The translations under genes and the position numbers were made by a program. Shown in pieces: positions 53,346-62,042 of a stretch of 64,000 nucleotides of DNA; the stretch's first letter is position 1, and each line of letters opens with the position of its first letter. Under the pieces are notes generated by a model. That model was not told the origin of the DNA. It ran no database searches and saw nothing but the letters and a program-made list of their open reading frames with translations. The stretch lies in the NCBI RefSeq assembly GCF_026342035.1, contig NZ_JAPENM010000001.1, positions 310,001-374,000 on the forward strand. Reading direction: 5' to 3'. Source of the DNA: Aldersonia sp. NBC_00410 (lineage in GTDB: Bacteria; Actinomycetota; Actinomycetes; Mycobacteriales; Mycobacteriaceae).

Positions 53346-53495
53346 TCAGATTCGGTGCCGCTGCACCTGATCGATTTCGTTCGGAGTGAGCAGACGCTCG
53401 AGCTTTTCACTCGGCCAGGACTTCGGGCTGCCGCTCAGGCGTGCAGACTTCAACAGGGGTACGGACTGCCGGTGCAGGAACGAACTCAGCTTCAT
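53346..53495 (-). CDS. Small basic hypothetical peptide, 49 residues
   Basis: ATG 53495 with GGAAG eight bases upstream reads MKLSSFLHRQSVPLLKSARL, then SGSPKSWPSEKLERLLTPNE and IDQVQRHRI. It is Lys/Arg-rich with one likely C-terminal helix. No family is recognised. It is isolated upstream of the fused response regulator and behind a dispersed repeat. Confidence 0.4.
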   Translation of the reverse strand: MKLSSFLHRQSVPLLKSARLSGSPKSWPSEKLERLLTPNEIDQVQRHRI

Positions 53496-53718
53496 GATCG
53501 AACACTTCCGTGACGTGCCTGGTATTGGCGTTTGCGCGTTGGTGCATGCTCAGTTTGCTTGATCCCTACATCGAGAATCTTGCCTCGAGCATTACTTTTC
53601 GCCGGTGAGGCGCGCTGGAAAAGTTTCGCGATCGGGTCGGCTCGTGGGCACAGGCATTCCGGTCGGACCGTTCGGTAGTGTCCCGGTGCACCCTGCCCCC
53701 AACGGACGGAGCTCTCCC

Positions 53719-54171
53719 GTGGCACAGCCGCTCGAAGCCAGCATCGACATCGACGCCGCACCGGAGCGGGTCTGGGCGATCGTCTCCGACCTGGAACGGA
53801 TGCCGCAGTGGAGTCCACAGTGCACCCGGATGAAGGTGATCGGCCGGCTCCGCGAGGGCGCGCTGACGCTGAACCTGAACCGCGACGGCTGGAAGCGGTG
53901 GCCGACGACCGCGCGGGTCGTGCGCGTGCAGCCGAACCGTGCGGTGGCGTTCCGGGTGATCGAGAACCGGGCCATCTGGTCGTTCCAGATCGAACCGACC
54001 GCCACCGGGAGCACGCTGATCCAGCGCCGCGACGTCCCCAACGGCACCTCCTGGATTTCACGCACGCTCATCGATCTCGCGCTCGGCGGTGGAGCCGAGT
54101 TCGACGTCCGGGTCGAGGACGGCATGCACCGATCACTCGCCAAGATCAAGGCCGCGGCCGAACGGCCCTAG
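53719..54171 (+). CDS. SRPBCC-family protein (polyketide cyclase-like)
   Basis: GTG 53719 with GGAG upstream gives 150 residues starting VAQPLEASIDIDAAPERVWA, the classic START-like opening. WSPQCTRMKVIGRLREGALT, IENRAIWSFQIEPTATGSTL and VEDGMHRSLAKIKAAAERP follow. The fold binds a hydrophobic ligand in a helix-grip cavity. Its ligand is unknown. It is convergent with the TetR gene, separated by a single base. Confidence 0.82.
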   Translation: MAQPLEASIDIDAAPERVWAIVSDLERMPQWSPQCTRMKVIGRLREGALTLNLNRDGWKRWPTTARVVRVQPNRAVAFRVIENRAIWSFQIEPTATGSTLIQRRDVPNGTSWISRTLIDLALGGGAEFDVRVEDGMHRSLAKIKAAAERP

Positions 54172-54172
54172 G

Positions 54173-54877
54173 TCACTTATTCGATTCCGATTCGGGCGTC
54201 TTCAGGAGAAGCCGGGCTCCCTCGGCGACTACAGCAACATCCCCCGACCAGCCGAGTACCTGCAGCGCCGCCACCGGGAAGACCTGCGCCGCCCACTTCG
54301 GCGAGCGGCCGTCGTCGGACCGGATGCTGATCGATGATTCGACAAGCCGGAACGGCAATTCGGCGACCGCCGGGTCGAGCGCCGGGCCGCTGGGCGCGGG
54401 ATCCTCGGTCGCGCGCAACGTGGCTATGACGGCGCCGGCGAGCGCAGCGTAGTCGCGGCGCAAGAGGTTTCGCTGCCGCCGGAACTCCGCGAACCGCTCG
54501 GTGCGCAACTCGGGCAACAGGTAGAGCGCGCCGAGATTCCACCGTCCCGCGCACAGTTGAGTCACGTCGAACTCCACGAGCCGGTACAGCCGCGCGTCGC
54601 CGGGCGCGTCGACGCCGACGAGCCACCGCGACAACGCAAGCGCATCGGCGACCGTGTCTGCGAGCAGCGCGTCGAGGATGTCGTCCTTGGTTGCGAAGTG
54701 GTGATACAGCGAGGCCTGCCGGATGCCGACCTCGTCCGCGATCCGGCGCGTCGAGGTGTTGGCGTAACCATTGTTGGTGAACAATTCCGCGGCGGCATCG
54801 AGAATCTCCGCGCGCGGAGTCTTGCCGGGGCGCCGCCGCTGTTCGAGCCGGGGTCGCCCGGGACCGGGATTGGCCAT
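54173..54877 (-). CDS. TetR-family transcriptional regulator
   Basis: ATG 54877 gives 234 residues starting MANPGPGRPRLEQRRRPGKT; ATG 54901 would add eight residues with two Cys. The HTH is at about 21-66: PRAEILDAAAELFTNNGYAN, TSTRRIADEVGIRQASLYHH, FATKDDILDALL. The C-terminal ligand domain is helical and ends RLLLKTPESESNK. It is divergent from the SIMPL-domain lipoprotein, 75 bp away, and may repress it. Confidence 0.87.
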   Translation of the reverse strand: MANPGPGRPRLEQRRRPGKTPRAEILDAAAELFTNNGYANTSTRRIADEVGIRQASLYHHFATKDDILDALLADTVADALALSRWLVGVDAPGDARLYRLVEFDVTQLCAGRWNLGALYLLPELRTERFAEFRRQRNLLRRDYAALAGAVIATLRATEDPAPSGPALDPAVAELPFRLVESSISIRSDDGRSPKWAAQVFPVAALQVLGWSGDVAVVAEGARLLLKTPESESNK

Positions 54878-54952
54878 CGGGCAATTCTGGCATTGCCGCA
54901 TCTCGTGGGCCACGATGGGGCAATGCGACGTGTCGATCAGCGAAGTACCGAA

Positions 54953-55702
54953 ATGCGGACAGCCGCGCATACAACCGTCACGAGGTCCGGCGTTGCGAAG
55001 ACGGGCGCTGCCGTGCTCACGGCCGTCGTGCTCGGCGCGGGAGCAGTGGCCTGCTCCAGTTCCGACTCCGATACGCCACGCGAGGTCACCGTCGTCGGCA
55101 ACGGCCAGGTACAGGGCGCACCGGACATTCTCAACGCCGACATCGGCGTCGAGGTCATCGCGCCCGACGTGTCCGGTGCATTGTCCGAAGCGAACGAGCG
55201 CGTGCAGGCGATGATCGACGCAGTGGTCGCGGATGGCGTTGCGCGCGAAGATGTTCGGACGACGCAAGTGTCGTTGCAGCCCGAGTACGCCAGCCCCGGC
55301 GTCGGCGGCGGCAGTCGAAGCGTGTCGGGCTATCAGGCCACCAACACGGTGCGGATCACCATTCGCGAACTCGGCAAGGCGTCACAGATTCTCGACGACG
55401 CACTCCGTGCCGGTGGCGACGCGGCCCGGCTGAGCAACGTCGCGTTCGCGATCGAGGATGATTCGCAACTGCTTTCCGACGCCCGCGAACGTGCATTCAA
55501 CGACGCGAAGGCCCGAGCGCAGCAGTACGCCGACCTCGCCGGAGAATCGCTCGGCGACGTCATCACGATCAACGAGACCGCTTCGGGCACACAGCCGCCG
55601 ACACCCTCGAGCCGGCTGGACGCCGACGCGACGTCCGTTCCGCTCGAACCGGGCACGCAGACCGTCAGCTTCGATGTGACTGTGACGTGGGGACTCGGCT
55701 GA
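54953..55702 (+). CDS. SIMPL-domain (DUF541) lipoprotein
   Basis: ATG 54953 gives 249 residues; an ATG ten codons earlier is possible. The signal ends in GAGAVAC with Cys34 as a weak lipobox. The SIMPL domain follows: REVTVVGNGQVQGAPDILNA, SEANERVQAMIDAVVADGVA, the conserved VRTTQVSLQPEY, YQATNTVRITIREL, and AFNDAKARAQQYADLAGESL. The family is related to oxidative stress and signalling at the envelope, with no clear reaction. The stop overlaps the next gene by 16 bp. Confidence 0.85.
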   Translation: MRTAAHTTVTRSGVAKTGAAVLTAVVLGAGAVACSSSDSDTPREVTVVGNGQVQGAPDILNADIGVEVIAPDVSGALSEANERVQAMIDAVVADGVAREDVRTTQVSLQPEYASPGVGGGSRSVSGYQATNTVRITIRELGKASQILDDALRAGGDAARLSNVAFAIEDDSQLLSDARERAFNDAKARAQQYADLAGESLGDVITINETASGTQPPTPSSRLDADATSVPLEPGTQTVSFDVTVTWGLG

Positions 55703-56835
55703 AAGGGGCCGCAATAGCGGCGGCCGCCCTCGTGGTGGTGGCCGGTTGCGGCAGCGACTCCGCCCCGCCCCCAACCGCCCCGCCCGCGGCGGATCTGCCT
55801 TCGGTCGAGGTGAGCACCGTGCTCGACGGCCTCGACCACCCGTGGGACGTGGTCACGGCTGCGGACGGCACCCTGCTCACCGGCGAGCGTGGCGGGCGCT
55901 TCGTCGCTTTGCTGCCGACGGGCGAGCGGCGCGAATTGCGTGCCGATCTCGGCGATCTGTTCGCGCGCGGCGAGACCGGACTGATGGGACTCGCTCTCGT
56001 CGAGTCCGCGCAGGGCCGGAAGTTGTTCAGCTGTCAGGGCTTCCAGGACGGCGGGCAGAACGACGTGCGAGTTGTGTCCTGGACCATCGACCCACAATGG
56101 ACAGAACTGATCCGGACCGGGACGGTCATCGACGGATTCCCCTCGACCAGCGGTCGGCACGGCGGTTGCCGAATTCTGCCGATCGGCAACGACCTGCTGA
56201 TCGGCACCGGCGACTCCGCCCAGCCGACAGTCTCGCAGGACCCGGAGTCACTGGGCGGCAAGGTACTTCGCGTCGATGCCGAAACCGGGCTGCCCACGGC
56301 GGGAAATCCGTACGGCGACAGTCCCGTCTATACCCTCGGGCACCGCAACGTGCAGGGCCTCGCGGTGCGGCCCGGCACCGACGAGGTCTACTCGGTCGAG
56401 CACGGACCGACCGTCGACGACGAGGTGAACCTACTCGAGCCGGGCGCGAACTACGGTTGGAAGCCCGACCGCGACCCCTCGACGTACGACGAATCGGTGC
56501 CCATGACCGACCCCGACCGCGTTCCCGGTGCGGTTGGCGCGGTGTGGAGTTCGGGTCCGAGCACGATCGCGACAGCGAGTGGGACCTTCCTCGACGGGCC
56601 ACAGTGGGGTGCCTGGAACGGCGCCTTGGCGATCGGTGCGTTGAAGGGCAAACGCGTGGTGCTGCTGCGACTCTCGCCGAACGGGCACACGGTAGACGCG
56701 GAGACGACGGTGCCGGAATTGGACGACACGGTCGGCCGGATCCGCACGGTCGTTACGCAACCGGACGGATCGCTGCTCGTCACCACCGACAACGGCGGCG
56801 GTGACGACCGGATACTGCGGGTCCGACCCCGATAG
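55687..56835 (+). CDS. PQQ-dependent sugar dehydrogenase-like lipoprotein
   Basis: GTG 55687 gives 382 residues and overlaps the SIMPL gene. The signal MGTRLKGAAIAAAALVVVAG ends in lipobox VAGC (Cys21). The glucose/sorbosone dehydrogenase beta-propeller is clear: LDHPWDVVTAADGTLLTGER, GLMGLALVESAQGRKLFSCQ, GRHGGCRILPIGNDLLIGTG, YTLGHRNVQGLAVRPGTDEV, and ANYGWKPDRDPSTYDE. It oxidises aldoses outside the membrane if PQQ is available; no PQQ genes are seen here. Coupled to the SIMPL lipoprotein. Confidence 0.88.
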   Translation: MGTRLKGAAIAAAALVVVAGCGSDSAPPPTAPPAADLPSVEVSTVLDGLDHPWDVVTAADGTLLTGERGGRFVALLPTGERRELRADLGDLFARGETGLMGLALVESAQGRKLFSCQGFQDGGQNDVRVVSWTIDPQWTELIRTGTVIDGFPSTSGRHGGCRILPIGNDLLIGTGDSAQPTVSQDPESLGGKVLRVDAETGLPTAGNPYGDSPVYTLGHRNVQGLAVRPGTDEVYSVEHGPTVDDEVNLLEPGANYGWKPDRDPSTYDESVPMTDPDRVPGAVGAVWSSGPSTIATASGTFLDGPQWGAWNGALAIGALKGKRVVLLRLSPNGHTVDAETTVPELDDTVGRIRTVVTQPDGSLLVTTDNGGGDDRILRVRPR

Positions 56836-56860
56836 TGCAGTGCCCGCTAGTGCAGTGCTG

Positions 56861-57892
56861 CTACTCGCCGAGCGACGGCAGCTTGACGACCTGCCCCGCG
56901 TAGGCGAGTCCGGCGCCGAAGCCCATCAACAGCGCGGTGTCGCCCGGCTTCGCCTGACCGTTGCGGAGTACCTGCTCCATCGCGAGCGGAATCGAGGCGG
57001 CGGAGGTGTTGCCGGTCTCGATGATGTCGGTCGCGACAACGCACTTCTCCGGCAGCTTCAGCACCCGCACCAGTACGTCGGTGATCCGCAGGTTGGCCTG
57101 ATGCGGCACGAACACGTCGAGGTCTTCCATCGTCAGCCCGGCGTTGTCGACGGCTGCGCGGCACGCCTTCTCCAGGAACGAGGCCGCCCAGCGGAAGACC
57201 GCGGTGCCCTCCATCCGGATGAACGGCCGGACCGTCGCCGAGCCCTGCTCCGCAACCTCGGCGAAGTACTGGTCGAATGGTTTGTCCTGTCGGATCGCGG
57301 CCCACTGGGTGCCGTCCGAACCCCACGCCACCGGGCCGATGCCGACCTCGTCGGACGGACCGACCACGACCGCACCGGCACCGTCGGCAAAGATGAACGC
57401 GGTGGTTCGGTCGGTGGGGTCGAGCAGATCGGTGAGACGCTCGACGCCGATCACCAGGACGTGGCTCGCGGTGCCCGCCCGGACCATGTCCGAGCCGACG
57501 CTGAGCGCGTGCCCGAAGCCGGAACAGCCCGCCGCGAGATCGAAGCCGGCGGTGTCGTTCATGCCGAGCGCCGTAGCGACCTGCGCTGAGGCGGCGGGGC
57601 CGAGCACCATGCGCGACGAGGTCGCCACGATCACGCAGCCGATCTGCTCCGGTGCGATGCCGGAGGCGTCGAGCGCGCGGCGACCGGCCTCGATGGCCAT
57701 CGTCACCGGAGTCTCACCGTCGGCCGCGAATCGGCGGGTCTGAATGCCCGAGCGAGTGCGGATCCACTCGTCACTGGAATCGATCGGTCCCGCGATGTCG
57801 TCATTGGTGACGACCCGCTCCGGGCGGTAGACGCCCAGTCCGAGCATTGTCGTGTTGGCAACGCCGGTGCGCGACGCGATGCGAGCAGCCAT
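56861..57892 (-). CDS. fabH: Beta-ketoacyl-ACP synthase III
   Basis: A 343-residue KAS III with the Cys-His-Asn triad: Cys123 in DLAAGCSGFGHALSVG, His264 in VFVPHQANLRITDVLV, and Asn295 in IETGNTSAASIPLAM. FADGAGAVVVG and MGFGAGLAYAGQVVKLP are family features. It condenses an acyl-CoA starter with malonyl-ACP. The lone location, away from other fab genes, leaves open a role in type II fatty acid synthesis, mycolate initiation or a specialised pathway. CAGGAG precedes the ATG. Divergent from psd across a 241-bp region. Confidence 0.92.
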   Translation of the reverse strand: MAARIASRTGVANTTMLGLGVYRPERVVTNDDIAGPIDSSDEWIRTRSGIQTRRFAADGETPVTMAIEAGRRALDASGIAPEQIGCVIVATSSRMVLGPAASAQVATALGMNDTAGFDLAAGCSGFGHALSVGSDMVRAGTASHVLVIGVERLTDLLDPTDRTTAFIFADGAGAVVVGPSDEVGIGPVAWGSDGTQWAAIRQDKPFDQYFAEVAEQGSATVRPFIRMEGTAVFRWAASFLEKACRAAVDNAGLTMEDLDVFVPHQANLRITDVLVRVLKLPEKCVVATDIIETGNTSAASIPLAMEQVLRNGQAKPGDTALLMGFGAGLAYAGQVVKLPSLGE

Positions 57893-57984
57893 GGTGTTCT
57901 CCTGTCGAAAAGGCGGCGCGCTACGCCGCGGCCCCAGCTCGGAGCTGAAACCTTGGTGTCCCCCGTGCCTGTGACGAACCAGAC

Positions 57985-57999
57985 ATGAGGACTCCTCAT
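57985..57999. promoter_or_regulatory. 15-bp palindrome between fabH and psd
   Basis: ATGAGGA-C-TCCTCAT is a perfect inverted repeat 93 bp upstream of fabH and 135 bp upstream of psd, in the divergent region. Candidate operator for lipid-gene control. Confidence 0.35.
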
Positions 58000-58133
58000 A
58001 TTACTCTGCGCATACGCTGGTTGTGTTACATCTTCCAGCGATGCGTCACACGGTACCGGGGCGCTCAGGGTTCACGGTCACCGCCGGTAGTCTTTGACCG
58101 CGACGACGATCATTCGAGGTTGAAGAGGAGCCT

Positions 58134-58853
58134 GTGGCACGCCGCCCAACCCCTCCGGGGACACCGACGCCGTCGGGAATCCGACATTTCGTCGAGCTAG
58201 CGAAGTCGACGATCCCACCACTGCACCCCGCCGGCCTGCCGTTCGTTGCGGCACCACTCGCCATCGCCGCGCTCGGCCGACGCCACCCATGGATTCGGCG
58301 CATCGGCCTGACCACCGCGGCCGCGAACGCCGCGTTCTTCCGGCATCCGCACCGGGTGCCGCCGCATCGGCCCGGGATCGTGGTGGCGCCGGCAGACGGC
58401 GAGATCGCGCTGGTCGACAAGGCCGCACCGCCGACGGAACTCGGCCTGGGCACCGAACCGCTGCCGCGCGTCAGCATCTTTCTTTCGGTCTTCGACGTGC
58501 ACGTCCAGCGGGTGCCCGCCGCGGGGACGGTGCGGTCGGTGGTGCACCAACGCGGCCAGTTCCGCTCCGCTGACCTGCCCGAGGCCAGCGACGTGAACGA
58601 ACGCAACAGCGTGGTGATCGATACGCCCGAAGGCAAGCAGGTCGTGGTTGTTCAGATCGCGGGACTGGTGGCGCGCCGGATCGTCTGCGACGCCAAGCCC
58701 GGCGATGTGCTCACTCTCGGCGACACCTACGGGCTGATCCGGTTCGGCTCGCGCCTGGACACGTATTTCCCCGCCGGAACCCAACTCCTCGTGCAAAGGG
58801 GCCAGCGGGCCGTCGGTGCCGAAACGGTGCTCGCGGACCTGTCGGCGTCATGA
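58134..58853 (+). CDS. psd: Phosphatidylserine decarboxylase
   Basis: A 239-residue type II (archaeal/Gram-positive-like) Psd from a GTG. The self-cleavage site is in [16 protein letters not shown] (Gly-Ser), where the serine becomes the pyruvoyl group. [31 protein letters not shown], and [20 protein letters not shown] are conserved. It converts phosphatidylserine to phosphatidylethanolamine at the membrane. It precedes pssA by 34 bp, and the psd-pssA-AAA ATPase order matches M. tuberculosis Rv0437c-Rv0435c. Confidence 0.95.
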   Translation: MARRPTPPGTPTPSGIRHFVELAKSTIPPLHPAGLPFVAAPLAIAALGRRHPWIRRIGLTTAAANAAFFRHPHRVPPHRPGIVVAPADGEIALVDKAAPPTELGLGTEPLPRVSIFLSVFDVHVQRVPAAGTVRSVVHQRGQFRSADLPEASDVNERNSVVIDTPEGKQVVVVQIAGLVARRIVCDAKPGDVLTLGDTYGLIRFGSRLDTYFPAGTQLLVQRGQRAVGAETVLADLSAS

Positions 58854-58887
58854 CCGCACCGGTCGCCACACTCCCGCGGGAGGTTTC

Positions 58888-59754
58888 GTGAACGCACGCG
58901 AGCGACCGACACGGCTGCTCAACACCGGCCCGGTGCGGCTACTGCCGAGCGTGGTCACCATCCTCGCGCTGTGTGCGGGGCTGTCGGCGGTGAAGTTCGC
59001 ACTCGAGGGTGAACTCGGCGTCGCGCTCGCGATGACCGGCGCCGCCGCCGTCCTCGACATGCTCGACGGACGGATTGCCCGACTGCTCGATGCCACGAGC
59101 AAAATGGGCGGCGAACTCGACTCCCTGGCCGACGCGATCTCCTTCGGCGTCGCCCCCGCCCTGGTGCTGTACGTGACGCTGCTCGACGGCAGCAGTGCGG
59201 GCTGGATCATCGCCCTGCTCTATTCGGTGAGCATCGTGCTGCGACTGGCCCGGTTCAACACCCTGATCACCGATACCAGCCGGCCCGGCTACACCCAGGA
59301 ATACTTCGTCGGTGTGCCCGCGCCGGCGGGCGCGTTGGTCGCGCTGCTGCCGATCGCGCTCTACGAGCAGTTCGGCGACGGCTGGTGGGCCTCGTTCCCC
59401 GCGGTCGCGGCCTGGACGGTGTTCAGCGCGGCACTGATCGTCAGCCGCATCCCCACCATGGCGATGAAGTCGGTGGCTGTCCCGCCACAGGCGGCCGCTG
59501 GACTCCTCGTCCTCGTCGCGCTGGCTGCCGCGGCCCTCGTCACGTTCCCGTTGATTCTGCTGATCGTGCTCGACGCGCTGTACCTGCTGCATATTCCGTT
59601 CGCGGTACGGTCGCAGCGCTGGGTCGCCGCCCGGCCCCAGCATTGGGAAAGCAAGCCCTCGGAGCGACGGGCCGAGCGGCGCGCCATCCGTCGCGAACCG
59701 GGCGCCCGACGTTCGGTGGCCCGGCTCGGGCTACGCCGTCCCGGCGGTCGGTAG
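58888..59754 (+). CDS. pssA: CDP-diacylglycerol-serine O-phosphatidyltransferase
   Basis: GTG 58888 is chosen because GGGAGG lies six bases ahead; 288 residues. The CDP-alcohol phosphotransferase signature is DMLDGRIARLLDATSKMGGE followed by LDSLADAISFG, holding the metal-binding aspartates. About seven hydrophobic helices follow and the C-terminus is a hydrophilic Arg-rich tail. It makes phosphatidylserine from CDP-DAG and serine, feeding Psd. It is co-transcribed between psd and the AAA ATPase. Confidence 0.95.
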   Translation: MNARERPTRLLNTGPVRLLPSVVTILALCAGLSAVKFALEGELGVALAMTGAAAVLDMLDGRIARLLDATSKMGGELDSLADAISFGVAPALVLYVTLLDGSSAGWIIALLYSVSIVLRLARFNTLITDTSRPGYTQEYFVGVPAPAGALVALLPIALYEQFGDGWWASFPAVAAWTVFSAALIVSRIPTMAMKSVAVPPQAAAGLLVLVALAAAALVTFPLILLIVLDALYLLHIPFAVRSQRWVAARPQHWESKPSERRAERRAIRREPGARRSVARLGLRRPGGR

Positions 59755-59764
59755 CGTTGCCGAC

Positions 59765-61942
59765 ATGGCGGAACTCGCGCTCACCGCGCGGCTCAACACC
59801 TCGGCGGCCGACACCCGTCGCGGCGTGGTCCGGCTGCACCCCGAGGCACTGACCGCACTCGGGCTGCGGGAATGGGATCCGATCGCGATCACGGGCGCTC
59901 GACGGACCGCGGCCGTCGTCGGCCTCGCCGGATCGGGGACCCCGAGCGGGACCGCGCTGCTCGATGACGTGACGCTGTCCAACGCCGGCCTCAAGGAGGA
60001 CGCGACCGTCGTGGTCGCGCCGGTGACCGTGTACGGCGCCCGATCGGTACGGGTGACCGGCTCGGCGCTTGCCACCGGGTCGATCCCGTCCGCCACCCTG
60101 CGACAGGCGTTGCTGGGCAAGGTGGTCGGCGTCGGCGACGCGGTGTCGCTGCTGCCGCGCGACCTCGGCCCCGGCACCAGCACCGCTGCCACCACGCAGG
60201 CCCTCTCGCGTACCTTCGGCGTCGCCTGGACGACCGAGTTGCTCACCGTGGCGGTCACCGACCCGGCCTCGGTTCCGGTCAGCGTGCAACCGAACACGTC
60301 GGTGGAATGGGGTACGGGCCCGGTGCGGCCCGCGCCGGGCGCGACCGCGAACCCGGTGGCGCCCAGCCTGCCGCCGGTGCGCAGACCGACGCTGAGCGTC
60401 GACGAACTGGTCGGGGTCGGCACGCAGGTCGCGCGCCTGACCGAATGGCTCACGCTCGCCCTCGACGAGCCGGAACTGCTGCGCACGCTCAACGCGCCCG
60501 CCAGACTCGGCGTTCTGGTCACCGGGCCCGCCGGGGCGGGGAAAGCGACGCTCGCCCGGGCCGTGCTCGGCGGGCGGCACGTCGTGGAACTCGACGGCCC
60601 GACGGTCGGCGCCGCGGAAGCCGGTGCCCGACTGCGTGCCGTCAGCGAGGCCGTCGCCACCATCGCCGGCGGCGGCGTCCTGCTCGTCACCGACGTGGAC
60701 GCGCTGCTGCCCGACGATGCCGAACCGGTCGCGACGCTCATCCTGGAACAGTTGCGGGCCGCGATGACCGGCCCGGGCGTCGCCTTCATCGCGACAACCG
60801 CGCACCCGCAGCAGGTCGATGCCCGGCTGCGCGACCCCGACCTGTGCGACCGCGAACTGACAGTGTCGTTGCCCGATGCCGGGATTCGGCGGTCACTGCT
60901 GGAGGCGCTGCTGCGGCGGGTCCCCACCGCGAAACTTGTTCTCGATGAAATTGCTTCCCGAACACCAGGATTCGTCGCCGCCGACCTGGCCGCGCTGTGC
61001 CGCGAGGCCGCGCTGCACGCGGCGGCGCGGGCAAGTAAATCCAAGACGGACCCGATCCTGCGGCAGGAGGACCTCGTCGCAGCGCTCGACGTGATCCGGC
61101 CGCTGTCGCGTTCGGGCACCGAGGAACTCGCCATCGGCAGCGTAACCCTCGATGACGTCGGCGACATGGTGGCCACCAAGCAGGCACTGACCGAGGCGGT
61201 GCTTTGGCCGCTTCGCCATCCGGACTCGTTCGCCCGCCTCGGAGTCGACCCACCCCGCGGCGTGCTGCTGTACGGACCGCCCGGCTGCGGCAAGACGTTC
61301 CTGGTACGAGCGCTCGCGAGCACCGGGCAATTGAGTGTGCACGCGGTCAAGGGCGCCGAATTGATGGACAAATGGGTCGGCGCCTCGGAGAAGGCGGTGC
61401 GCGAATTATTCCAGCGCGCCAGGGATTCCGCGCCGTCACTGATCTTCCTCGACGAGGTGGACGCGCTTGCGCCACGGCGCGGGCAGAGCGGCGATTCCGG
61501 AGTCGGGGACCGCGTGGTAGCCGCGCTGCTCACCGAACTCGACGGCGTCGAGCCGCTGCGCGAGGTGGTGGTGCTCGGTGCAACGAACCGCCCCGAGCTG
61601 ATCGACCCGGCACTACTGCGCCCCGGCCGGCTCGAGCGCCTGGTGTTCGTCGAGCCGCCCGACGCCGACGCGCGCCACGAAATCCTGCGCACCGCAGCGC
61701 GTTCGGTACCGCTCGCCGACGATATCGACCTCGCCGCGCTCGCCGCCGACCTCGACGGCTACTCCGCCGCCGATTGTGCCGCGGTGCTGCGCGAGTCGGC
61801 GCTGGCCGCGATGCGTCGCAGTGTGGACGCGGCGACCGTCACCGCCGCCGACGTGGCATCCGCGCGCGGCGCGGTTCGACCGTCGCTCGACCCGGCTCAG
61901 GTGGCCGCGCTGCGCGCCTACTCGGACAACCGCTCCGGCTGA
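59765..61942 (+). CDS. Cdc48-like AAA ATPase (two AAA domains)
   Basis: A 725-residue protein with an N-terminal Cdc48-N-like part (residues 1-210: LNTSAADTRRGVVRLHPEAL, VGVGDAVSLLPRDL). AAA1 (about 215-440) has a modified Walker A GPAGAGKA (254-261) and Walker B VLLVTDVDALLP without Glu. AAA2 (about 455-725) is canonical: LLYGPPGCGKTFLVRALAS (504-511), LIFLDEVDALAPRRGQSGDS, and GATNRPELIDPALLRPGRLE. AAA1 may therefore be weakly or not hydrolytic. The homologue Rv0435c sits next to pssA in M. tuberculosis. It presumably unfolds proteins or disassembles complexes. Confidence 0.92.
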   Translation: MAELALTARLNTSAADTRRGVVRLHPEALTALGLREWDPIAITGARRTAAVVGLAGSGTPSGTALLDDVTLSNAGLKEDATVVVAPVTVYGARSVRVTGSALATGSIPSATLRQALLGKVVGVGDAVSLLPRDLGPGTSTAATTQALSRTFGVAWTTELLTVAVTDPASVPVSVQPNTSVEWGTGPVRPAPGATANPVAPSLPPVRRPTLSVDELVGVGTQVARLTEWLTLALDEPELLRTLNAPARLGVLVTGPAGAGKATLARAVLGGRHVVELDGPTVGAAEAGARLRAVSEAVATIAGGGVLLVTDVDALLPDDAEPVATLILEQLRAAMTGPGVAFIATTAHPQQVDARLRDPDLCDRELTVSLPDAGIRRSLLEALLRRVPTAKLVLDEIASRTPGFVAADLAALCREAALHAAARASKSKTDPILRQEDLVAALDVIRPLSRSGTEELAIGSVTLDDVGDMVATKQALTEAVLWPLRHPDSFARLGVDPPRGVLLYGPPGCGKTFLVRALASTGQLSVHAVKGAELMDKWVGASEKAVRELFQRARDSAPSLIFLDEVDALAPRRGQSGDSGVGDRVVAALLTELDGVEPLREVVVLGATNRPELIDPALLRPGRLERLVFVEPPDADARHEILRTAARSVPLADDIDLAALAADLDGYSAADCAAVLRESALAAMRRSVDAATVTAADVASARGAVRPSLDPAQVAALRAYSDNRSG

Positions 61943-62042
61943 GCCGGGGGTGCGGCGATTCGAGTAGCGCACTACTCGCGCCCAACCCGCCGGCCCGGCG
62001 TTGACTGGTCATACCGAAACCCCTGCGAGCAGGTGAGCAGTC

